Assembly: GCA_910588455.1 (NCBI GenBank)
Contig: CAJUPG010000017.1
Span: forward strand, 1-30,412
Source: an uncultured Oscillospiraceae bacterium
GTDB taxonomy: Bacteria; Bacillota; Clostridia; Oscillospirales; Oscillospiraceae
Direction: 5' to 3'
DNA length: 30,412 nt
Shown: piece by piece, positions 20,720-27,173 of the stretch
Layout of the letters: the number at the start of each line of letters is the position of its first letter
How positions within the stretch are numbered: position 1 is the stretch's first letter
The notes under the pieces: generated by a model
Seen by the model: the letters and a program-made list of their open reading frames with translations, nothing else
Told to the model about the DNA's origin: nothing
The model's database searches: none
Position numbers and translations under genes: made by a program

Positions 20720-21835
20720 TCAACCTCCAATCAAATTTCCATCTATATAAACCTGCTCCAGGTTTATAGCTTCATCCAGGACCAGCAGGTCGGCCCGCTT
20801 GCCCACCTCCAGGGTCCCGATGTCCGTCAGCCGCACGGCCTGGGCCGGGGCCTGGGTCACCGCGTAGACCGCCTCCTCCAGGGGCAGGCCGAAGGACACC
20901 ACATTGCGCACCTCGTCCAGCAGGTTGGAGGAGGAACCGGCCAGGGTATCCGTCCCCAGCAGGGTGGCCTTGCCGTTTTTCATCTCAATGGGCTGGCCGC
21001 CTAGTTCATACTCCCCGTCGGGCATCCCGGCGCATCGCAGAGAGTCGCTGATAATCACCAGTTTTTTGCCAAACAGCTGCCGGGTGGCCCGGATTACACT
21101 GGGGTGGATGTGCAGGCCGTCGCAGATCAGCTCCACGGTGGCTCCGCTGTCGAAGGCCGCGCCAATCACCCCGGGGGCCCGGTGCAGCAGAGAGGGCATC
21201 CCATTGTACAGGTGGGTGGCGTGGCTGGCTCCCGCCTGATAGGCGGCCATTGCCGTGTCGTAGTCTGCGGTGGTGTGGCCCAGGGAGACGGTGCAGACCT
21301 TGGACACCTCTTCAATGAAGGGCATCGCGCCCTCCTCCTCACAGGCTACGGTCACCAGCCGGACCAGGCCGCCGCTGGCCTCGTTGAGCCGGTGGAACAG
21401 GGCCGCGTCCGGCTTGTGGAGGTTCTCCGCCGCCTGGGCTCCCCGCTTGGCGTAGGACAGGAAGGGGCCCTCCAGGTGAATCCCGGCGCACTTGGCTCCG
21501 TCCGCCGGGCGCTGGAAGCCCCCGATGGCGCGCATCGCCGGGGTGAGCACCTCCTCCTTCAGGGTCATTGTCGTGGCCAGGAAGGAGGTAACCCCGTGGG
21601 CGGCGTAGTGCCGGGCCATAGGCGCTAACCCCTCGGGCTTGCCGTCGGAGAAGTCCTCGCCCATAGCGCCGTGGGTGTGCACATCCACAAAGCCGGGAAC
21701 CACGTATTTGCCCTGGGCGTCCACATCCGCCGGGACGCTGGCGGGGCCGATTTCCGTAATTATGCCGTTTTTGAAGGAAATAGAACCGGCTTGGAATTTG
21801 CCGTCCAAAAACAGCTTTGCGTTGCCGATCACCAT
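20720..21835 (-). CDS. nagA: N-acetylglucosamine-6-phosphate deacetylase
   Basis: A 371-residue amidohydrolase that makes GlcN-6-P and acetate from GlcNAc-6-P. Metal and catalytic residues are in order: His53 and His55 (VDVHTHG), Glu122 (IHLEGPF), His187 (SLGHT), His208 (ATHLYNGM) and Asp264 (IISDSLRCAG). The C-terminal VGKRADLLVLD closes the small beta domain. The family's typical SDA is SDS here, a mild difference. It starts 3 bases after the ROK-like gene and feeds NagB, so the three genes form a tight minus-strand operon. Confidence 0.95.
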   Translation of the reverse strand: MVIGNAKLFLDGKFQAGSISFKNGIITEIGPASVPADVDAQGKYVVPGFVDVHTHGAMGEDFSDGKPEGLAPMARHYAAHGVTSFLATTMTLKEEVLTPAMRAIGGFQRPADGAKCAGIHLEGPFLSYAKRGAQAAENLHKPDAALFHRLNEASGGLVRLVTVACEEEGAMPFIEEVSKVCTVSLGHTTADYDTAMAAYQAGASHATHLYNGMPSLLHRAPGVIGAAFDSGATVELICDGLHIHPSVIRATRQLFGKKLVIISDSLRCAGMPDGEYELGGQPIEMKNGKATLLGTDTLAGSSSNLLDEVRNVVSFGLPLEEAVYAVTQAPAQAVRLTDIGTLEVGKRADLLVLDEAINLEQVYIDGNLIGG

Positions 21836-21838
21836 GGC

Positions 21839-23212
21839 TTACACCTCCGGCAGAGAGGCGGCGGCCACGCTCTGGCCCACCCGGCGGAACTTCTCGTCGG
21901 GCAATCCGGGCAGGATTCTGCCGGCGCACTGGGGATACTCGTCCGCCAGCACCCGCTTGGCCTCCTCCAGAATAATGTCGCCCCCCTTGCCGGACATCAC
22001 CCGGCCCAGGAGCAGCACGTGCTTGCAGCCGTACAGCTCGTAGTAATAGGCCAGGGTGTGGCCCAGATAGGTGCCGATGGTCTCATAAACCCTGGCGGCG
22101 TTGGGGTCGTCCTCGGCCATAAGCTTCTGGACCACCTTCAGCTTCTCAGCGGGGGACAGGGACTCGTCCAGCTCAATGCCCGCCCGGGGGGCCAGCTTGA
22201 TGACCGAATCCTGGGAGAAATACTTCACGCCGCAGCCGATGTCGCCGGACCACTCGTCCCGCATGGCCTCCGGGTGGCAGTCCACGGGCACGAAGGCCAG
22301 CTCGTTGAGCCAGCCGGTGATGCGGCCCTGGGGGTCCACATAGCCCACCGCCTCGCTGGTGCCCATGGCGATGCCCAGCACGTTGGGCTCGTTCAGACTC
22401 ATCATGCCCGCCAGGGCGGACACGTCGCCGTCGTTGACCACCTCATAGGGGATGTTGCCGAAGGTGTCGGTAATGGCCCGGATGTAGATGTCCTTCACCT
22501 TCGCGTCAAACAGGTCCTTGGGGACCTTCAGGAACAGGGAGGCGTTCATGGTCCGGTTGTTGATGTATACACCGGCGGAGGACACGCCCACCGCGTCCAC
22601 CCGGGGCATATGCTCCGCGGCGGACTTCAGGGCGGCCACAATGCCGTCGTAGTGGTAATCCGGGTCGGAGTTGGTCTTGGGGAACCAGACCACTTCTTCG
22701 GAGTAGACGCTCTCCCCGTCGATGACGGCGGAGACCTTCCGGTCGGAGCCGCCCGCGTCAAAGCCGATGCGGCAGCCCTTCAGGTGCCCGCCCATGGCCT
22801 TGGGGGAGTCCTTCTCTTCGGGGATGTTATCGGTGAGCACGATTTCAAAGGGGTGCTCAAAGACGTTGGCCATATAGTCGAAATCGAAATCCTGGCAGCC
22901 GCCGGTGCAGAAATCCCCCTTCAGGGCCTGATAGACCCCCTCGTCGGAGACGTAGATTTTAAAGCCGCCCTTCATCCACAGGGCGGTCTTGACCAGGCGA
23001 TTTACATAGTAGCGGTCCGCCTGGGCCATCTCCGGGGTGCCGTGAACAAAGGTGTGATACACGGCCATCTGGCCGCTGGCCCGCTCCACCGCAATGGAGA
23101 CCGGCTTTTTGGCGGTTTTGAGAAATGCACGGTTGAAGAGCAGAACAGGCATAAACTCGCTGTCCAGACAGGGACGGTTTTTCACGTCGAACGTGACGCC
23201 AAAATGATTCAT
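21839..23212 (-). CDS. ROK-like sugar kinase with N-terminal extension (atypical)
   Basis: A 457-residue protein. The C-terminal two thirds is an ASKHA/ROK-like kinase: phosphate loop IGFDAGGSDRKVSAVID (149-165), AVGVSSAGVYINN, the catalytic-base region EVVNDGDVSALAG (257-269), and IAMGTSEAVGYVD (281-293). The first about 145 residues, with FNRAFLKTAKKPVSIAVERASG and a Cys pair (FCTGGC), form an extra domain not present in classical ROK kinases of about 300 residues. The ROK zinc motif (CxCGxxGCxE) is not found; the region reads MRDEWSGDIGCGVKYF. In context with NagA, NagB and an epimerase it probably phosphorylates GlcNAc or ManNAc. The start at 23212 is set by gtggaggcg upstream. Confidence 0.8.
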   Translation of the reverse strand: MNHFGVTFDVKNRPCLDSEFMPVLLFNRAFLKTAKKPVSIAVERASGQMAVYHTFVHGTPEMAQADRYYVNRLVKTALWMKGGFKIYVSDEGVYQALKGDFCTGGCQDFDFDYMANVFEHPFEIVLTDNIPEEKDSPKAMGGHLKGCRIGFDAGGSDRKVSAVIDGESVYSEEVVWFPKTNSDPDYHYDGIVAALKSAAEHMPRVDAVGVSSAGVYINNRTMNASLFLKVPKDLFDAKVKDIYIRAITDTFGNIPYEVVNDGDVSALAGMMSLNEPNVLGIAMGTSEAVGYVDPQGRITGWLNELAFVPVDCHPEAMRDEWSGDIGCGVKYFSQDSVIKLAPRAGIELDESLSPAEKLKVVQKLMAEDDPNAARVYETIGTYLGHTLAYYYELYGCKHVLLLGRVMSGKGGDIILEEAKRVLADEYPQCAGRILPGLPDEKFRRVGQSVAAASLPEV

Positions 23213-23288
23213 AAATAACGCCTCCACTTTCTTTTGCTATTGCTATAATGAATAGTTTCCAGCGGCCTTAGAGCCCATACTGTTGTTC

Positions 23289-23317
23289 ATTATACCATAG
23301 CTTGCCAGGAATGTCAC
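23289..23317 (-). promoter_or_regulatory. Promoter of the ROK-nagA-nagB operon
   Basis: On the minus strand GTGACA (23312-23317), a 17-base spacer and TATAAT (23289-23294), 77 bases before the start codon. The leader contains tataatgaa (23244-23252), the inverse of ttcattata (23286-23294) at the -10. Confidence 0.75.
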
Positions 23318-23325
23318 CCCATAAC

Positions 23326-23337
23326 GAAAAGATTTTC
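23326..23337. promoter_or_regulatory. Dyad gaaaagattttc between divergent promoters
   Basis: GAAAA-ga-TTTTC, a 12-bp dyad with perfect arms, just upstream of the minus-strand -35. It resembles the neighbouring TGAAA/TTTCA site and may be a second regulator site. Confidence 0.35.
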
Positions 23338-23350
23338 AGAAAAAATAAAA

Positions 23351-23379
23351 TTGAAAAATTATTTCATCTGTGATATACT
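23351..23379 (+). promoter_or_regulatory. Sigma-A promoter of the epimerase-rpiR operon
   Basis: TTGAAA (23351-23356), a 17-base spacer and TATACT (23374-23379), 45 bases before the ATG at 23424. Confidence 0.8.
23352..23366. promoter_or_regulatory. Candidate RpiR operator (TGAAA-N5-TTTCA)
   Basis: tgaaaaattatttca is a 15-bp near-perfect dyad with 5-bp perfect arms, overlapping the -35 of the epimerase promoter. The RpiR-type regulator encoded by the second gene of this operon is the obvious candidate to bind it (inference). Confidence 0.45.
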
Positions 23380-23423
23380 CAATTACAGTTTCCAGTATAA
23401 ATTTTCTAAAGGAGTGGTTTGTC

Positions 23424-24632
23424 ATGAAGGATGTACAGAAACTGCGGGACATCCGCGCGTGGATTCAAAAGGAGCTGGAGAGCAGCGCCGGCTTTTGGCT
23501 GAAATACGGCATGGACCCGGTCAACGGCGGGGTCTATACCTGCCTGGACCGCTCCGGTGTGCGGTTTTCCTCCGATAAGAGCGTGTGGATGCAGGGCCGC
23601 TGCGGCTGGATCTACGCCTATCTGTGCCACGTGTACGGCGTGCGGGAGGACTGGCTGCGGGCCAGCAAGAGCTGCCTGGACTTTATGGAGGCCCACTGCA
23701 TCAACCGGGAGGCCGGGGAGCGGATGTATTTCACCGTTACCGCCGACGGCAAGCCCCTGCGCCAGCGCCGGTACTGCTTCTCTGAGGACTTCTACACCCA
23801 GGCCAACGCGGAGTATTACGCCCTCACCGGGGAGAAAGCTTGTCTGGAGCGGGCCCGCCGGGCCTATGACCTGGTGTGGAAGCTGAACAACGGCCTGATT
23901 GCCGACCCCACCGGCATGGGACCCAAGACCATCCCCGAAACCCGTACCGGCCGCTCCCTGGGCGACCCTATGATTTACTTAAACGTTTCCGCCATCATGC
24001 GCCGGTGCGACCCGGAGCGCGGAGAGCTCTACGACCAGCGGGCTCAGGCCTGCGTGGATACTATTTTGAAGTACCACCACAAGCCGGAGCTGAAGTGCAC
24101 CCTGGAGACCGTGGGCCCCAACGGGGAGTTTATGTCCGACATCTCCGCCGGGCGCTTCGTCAACCCCGGCCACGACATTGAATGCTCCTGGTTTCTGCTG
24201 GAGGAGGCCAACCGCCGGGACGACCCGGAGCTGCGGGCCAAGGCTATGGAGATTTTTGACATGGCCATTGAGCGGGGCTGGGATCAGGAGTATGGCGGCG
24301 TGCTGTATTTTGTGGACTGCATGGGCTTTCCCCCGGAGGCCTACGAGCACGATATGAAGCTGTGGTGGCCCCACAACGAGAGCATGATTGCAAGCCTGAT
24401 GATGTACCGGGACTCCGGCGACGAAAAATATCTGGATTGGTTTTATAAAGTGATCGACTACTGCAAGACCTATTTCGCCGACCCGGAGTTCGGCGAGTGG
24501 TACGGCTATCTCCGCCGGGACGGCAAGCCCACCCAGCCCGCCTGTAAGGGCTGCACCTTCAAGGGCCCCTTCCATGTGCCCCGCGCCCTTATCATGACCG
24601 ATCAGCTTTTGGGAGAGGTTTTAGGCGAATGA
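23424..24632 (+). CDS. N-acylglucosamine 2-epimerase (AGE) family protein
   Basis: A 402-residue (alpha/alpha)6-barrel protein interconverting GlcNAc and ManNAc. Characteristic stretches are DKSVWMQGRCGWIYAYL (51-67), RRYCFSEDFYTQANAEYY (115-132), PGHDIECSWFLLEEA (248-262) with His250, KLWWPHNESMI (312-322), and FKGPFHVPRAL (379-389) with His384. His250 and His384 correspond to the two catalytic histidines of mammalian AGE/RnBP (near 248 and 382). Other AGE-fold enzymes act on cellobiose or mannose, so substrate identity rests partly on the nag neighbours. The ATG at 23424 has aaaggag upstream. RpiR follows after 1 base, and the nag operon is divergent. Confidence 0.9.
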   Translation: MKDVQKLRDIRAWIQKELESSAGFWLKYGMDPVNGGVYTCLDRSGVRFSSDKSVWMQGRCGWIYAYLCHVYGVREDWLRASKSCLDFMEAHCINREAGERMYFTVTADGKPLRQRRYCFSEDFYTQANAEYYALTGEKACLERARRAYDLVWKLNNGLIADPTGMGPKTIPETRTGRSLGDPMIYLNVSAIMRRCDPERGELYDQRAQACVDTILKYHHKPELKCTLETVGPNGEFMSDISAGRFVNPGHDIECSWFLLEEANRRDDPELRAKAMEIFDMAIERGWDQEYGGVLYFVDCMGFPPEAYEHDMKLWWPHNESMIASLMMYRDSGDEKYLDWFYKVIDYCKTYFADPEFGEWYGYLRRDGKPTQPACKGCTFKGPFHVPRALIMTDQLLGEVLGE

Positions 24633-24633
24633 T

Positions 24634-25485
24634 ATGACACAAAATGTGTTCGAGACCATCAGCAGCCAATACTTTGATTTGACCAACTCGGAAAAAAAGG
24701 TAGCCGACTACGTGCTGGGCCACCGGATTGACGTACAGTATATGTCCATCTCGGAGCTGGCGGAGGAGTGCGAGGTGGCGGACGCCACCATTTCCCGCTT
24801 CTGCCGGCGGCTGGGCCTGCCCGGCTACAACGCCTTCAAGCTGGAGCTGGCCCGGGCCTCCATGGCTGCCCGCACCGGCTTGCAGCGCGCCCCCGTGTCC
24901 CCCGCCGCGGACGGTTTTTCCGCCCTGTGCAAGCAGGTGCTGGGGGAGAACATCTCTGCCCTGGAGCAGACCTTCCGGCTGGTGGACCCGGACCAGCTGA
25001 TGCGGGCGGTGGAGCTGATTGAGCGCTCCCGCCGGGTGGTGTGCATGGGGCAGGGGGGCTCCATGGTGCTGGCCCAGGAGGCCTGGACCCTGTTTTCTAT
25101 GGTCTCCTCCAAATTTGTCTATGTGCCCGACTCCCATTTGCAGATCAACACTCTGGCGGTGATGGAGGCCGATGAGGCAGTTTTGTACTTCTCCTATTCC
25201 GGCTCCACCCGGGATCTTCAGGACGCCCTGGAGGTGGCCCGGGCCCGGCGGGTGCCCATGATTCTGGTTTCCCGGTTTCCCAAATCGCCGGGAGGACAGC
25301 AGGCGGACGTGGTGCTCCAGTGCGGGGTCAACGAAAGCCCGCTTCAGCCCGGCTCCGTGTCCGCCCGGATGGCCCAGCTGCTGATTTTGGATTTGCTGTT
25401 CCAGCAGCTGTGCAGCCGCAATCAGGACCAGGTGGACGAGTACCGGGCCCGGATCGCGGAGGCGGCGGCGAAAAAGCATCTGTAA
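24634..25485 (+). CDS. MurR/RpiR family transcriptional regulator
   Basis: A 283-residue regulator. The N-terminal HTH_6 domain (about 1-77) contains LTNSEKKVADYVL, SISELAEECEVADATISRFCRRLGLPGYNAFKLEL; the SIS sugar-phosphate-binding domain (about 120-255) contains VVCMGQGGSMVLAQEA and VLYFSYSGSTRDLQDALEVAR. Such proteins sense amino-sugar or sugar phosphates, so GlcNAc-6-P or ManNAc-6-P are plausible effectors here. It is translationally linked to the epimerase gene (ATG 2 bases after its TGA). It probably regulates both divergent operons through the TGAAA/TTTCA dyads at 23326-23366. Confidence 0.93.
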   Translation: MTQNVFETISSQYFDLTNSEKKVADYVLGHRIDVQYMSISELAEECEVADATISRFCRRLGLPGYNAFKLELARASMAARTGLQRAPVSPAADGFSALCKQVLGENISALEQTFRLVDPDQLMRAVELIERSRRVVCMGQGGSMVLAQEAWTLFSMVSSKFVYVPDSHLQINTLAVMEADEAVLYFSYSGSTRDLQDALEVARARRVPMILVSRFPKSPGGQQADVVLQCGVNESPLQPGSVSARMAQLLILDLLFQQLCSRNQDQVDEYRARIAEAAAKKHL

Positions 25486-25518
25486 AGGGCACGGAAAACG
25501 ATGCAAGGAAGTGATTGC

Positions 25519-26556
25519 ATGATACAGCGGGTATCCTTTCACCCAAATCAGATCCAGGATTATACCTGCCTCACCCTTAACGCCCAGAACGAACTGAACG
25601 GCTTCCCCTTTTTGTCCCTGGACCGGGACAGCTATCTGGTTTCCGTGGAGGTCCAGAGCGGGATTAACTTTGACCCCGTCGGGGGACGGCACTGTATTGC
25701 CATCGGCAAGGGGTGTTCCCTGGCAGAGTCCATCACGTTTATGATGGATTTGAACCACGATTACAGTTCTGTTTGTCAGGGGGCGATGTCGTTTCTGAAC
25801 ACAGAGCCAATTCCGTCAAAAATTTCCCGGAAAGGCTCCATTATCCTGCAAAACGACGTATGGATCGGCCACGGGGCCACTGTTATGGCCGGCGTGACCC
25901 TCCACAACGGGTGTGTGGTCGCTGCCGGCTCCGTGGTGACCCGGGATGTTCCGCCTTATGCCATCGTAGGCGGCAATCCGGCTAAAATCATTCGCTATCG
26001 CTTCGATGATGACACCATTTCCGCCCTGGAAAAGATCGCCTGGTGGGACTGGCCGCTTGCAACGCAAAAGGCCCGCAGGAAGGATTTTGCCCTGCCGCCG
26101 CCGGAATTTGCCGCGAAATATCTGCCGGAGGCGGAGTGTCGGCTTGCAGAGCTTAGAGTCCGCGGGGGGGGGGCAGATGTGCGTGATACAAAGACAATTC
26201 TCTTTATTCCGGATTTCTCCGAGCCTCATCCTCTTTATCGCAGGGTATTGGACCAGTATTTTTCCCAGGACCGGCCCGCGCTGGAACTATTGATTTATTT
26301 GCCCCGAGCGGATTCCAACCGCAAAAACCTGCGCGCGCTGGAAGCCCTGCTGCAGCAATATGAGTCGCAGGACTGTAATGTTATCCTACAGACAGGGGAA
26401 GATATTAACGAGCATATTCTATTTCAGCATACGGACTATTTTATCACCACCCGCTGCCGGGAAACCGTCTCCCGGACCTGTTTGGCGGACCTCTACGGGG
26501 TTAGGCTTCTCTATGGAACTGACGAGCCGGTTTTACCTTCTTCTATATTTGGATAA
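25519..26556 (+). CDS. CatB-like O-acetyltransferase (left-handed beta helix) with C-terminal domain
   Basis: A 345-residue protein. Residues about 45-160 form a hexapeptide-repeat LbH acetyltransferase of the CatB/xenobiotic type: MMDLNHDY with catalytic His80, IILQNDVWIGHGATVMAGVTLHNGCVVAAGSVVTRDVPPYAIVGGNPAKII. The segment DDDTISALEKIAWWDWP (164-180) is typical of that family. After about residue 215 comes a separate domain (about 225-345; KTILFIPDFSEPHPLYRRVL, CRETVSRTCLADLYGVRLLYG) that I do not recognise. A ten-G tract (26164-26173) encodes Gly216-218 at the domain junction; one-base slips would truncate the protein. The C-terminal part is less GC-rich than its neighbours. The ATG at 25519 follows aaggaag; acceptor unknown. 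Confidence 0.85.
   Translation: MIQRVSFHPNQIQDYTCLTLNAQNELNGFPFLSLDRDSYLVSVEVQSGINFDPVGGRHCIAIGKGCSLAESITFMMDLNHDYSSVCQGAMSFLNTEPIPSKISRKGSIILQNDVWIGHGATVMAGVTLHNGCVVAAGSVVTRDVPPYAIVGGNPAKIIRYRFDDDTISALEKIAWWDWPLATQKARRKDFALPPPEFAAKYLPEAECRLAELRVRGGGADVRDTKTILFIPDFSEPHPLYRRVLDQYFSQDRPALELLIYLPRADSNRKNLRALEALLQQYESQDCNVILQTGEDINEHILFQHTDYFITTRCRETVSRTCLADLYGVRLLYGTDEPVLPSSIFG
26164..26173 (+). repeat. Ten-G homopolymer in coding sequence
   Basis: A run of ten G, read in frame as three Gly codons plus the first base of GCA. Eleven G would place TGA at 26184-26186 in frame; nine G would place a stop near 26291. Confidence 0.95.
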
Positions 26557-26585
26557 AAAAGCAGGGGAATTTCCCCTGCTTTTTT
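26555..26585. terminator. Bidirectional terminator
   Basis: gcagggga (26561-26568) pairs with tcccctgc (26572-26579), flanked by A6 and T6 tracts. It lies between convergent genes ending at 26556 and 26590. Confidence 0.93.
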
Positions 26586-26589
26586 GCGC

Positions 26590-27159
26590 TTATGCGGGAA
26601 ATACGCGGGACAAATCAACGGCGCACCCCTCTAGGACCCCCACCGGGACAGAGGCGGTCCCGGCGTAGACGGCGGCGGCGTGATATGCGCCATCCTCCAG
26701 GGTGTACACGGAGACGGTGTGGGAGACGGGGTCCACAATCCAGTATTCCCGAACCCCCGCTCGCTGGTGCAGGTTGTATTTTACGAACCGGTCGTGCCGC
26801 TGGGTGGAGGGGGAGATAATTTCAATGATGAGGTCCGGCGCGCCCTTGCAACCCGCGTCGTCCAGCTTGTCCGGGTCGCACACCACAGTGAGGTCGGGCT
26901 CCACCAGGGTGTCCACCTGGGAGGGCGTGTCGCCATCCTGCTCAAACAGCCGCACCCCGAAGGGGGCATGGTACACCTGGCATTTCTTATCTTGCAGAAA
27001 ATTTCCAATCTGTAAATAGAGGGCTCCGGAGACCTCCTGATGCCGCCGGGAGGGTGGGGCCATCATATGGGGCTGGCTGTAAATCAGCTCCACCCGCTCC
27101 CCCTCGTCCCAGGCCAGCACATCGGCGTAGGTCCATTGCTTTTCCTGCGGCAGCGCCAT
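26590..27159 (-). CDS. Uma2 family (DUF820) endonuclease-fold protein
   Basis: A 189-residue PD-(D/E)xK-fold protein of the Uma2/DUF820 family: YADVLAWDEGERVELIYSQPHMMAPPSRRHQEVSGALYLQIGNFL, then VEPDLTVVCDPDKLDDAGCKGAPDLIIEIISPSTQRHDRFVKYNLHQRAGVREYWIVDPVSHTVSVY. The acidic and lysine positions (EPD, the DLIIEI pair, K in VKYNLH) are kept, so it is probably folded and active in principle; the biological role of the family is unclear. The ATG at 27159 has aggagga upstream. It starts 14 bases after the YgiQ-like gene and is probably last in the recA operon. Confidence 0.9.
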   Translation of the reverse strand: MALPQEKQWTYADVLAWDEGERVELIYSQPHMMAPPSRRHQEVSGALYLQIGNFLQDKKCQVYHAPFGVRLFEQDGDTPSQVDTLVEPDLTVVCDPDKLDDAGCKGAPDLIIEIISPSTQRHDRFVKYNLHQRAGVREYWIVDPVSHTVSVYTLEDGAYHAAAVYAGTASVPVGVLEGCAVDLSRVFPA

Positions 27160-27173
27160 AATAACAAATCCTC

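Noticed and set aside
18648..20750. A 700-codon open frame on the plus strand opposite flavorubredoxin and nagB
   Set aside because: It runs through two genes, a terminator and their promoter region, and gives Val/Gly/His/Gln-rich shadow sequence.
21671..23218. A 515-codon plus-strand open frame opposite nagA and the ROK-like gene
   Set aside because: Shadow frame; Val/Gly/His-rich, without a ribosome site, and the opposite strand has clear enzyme motifs.
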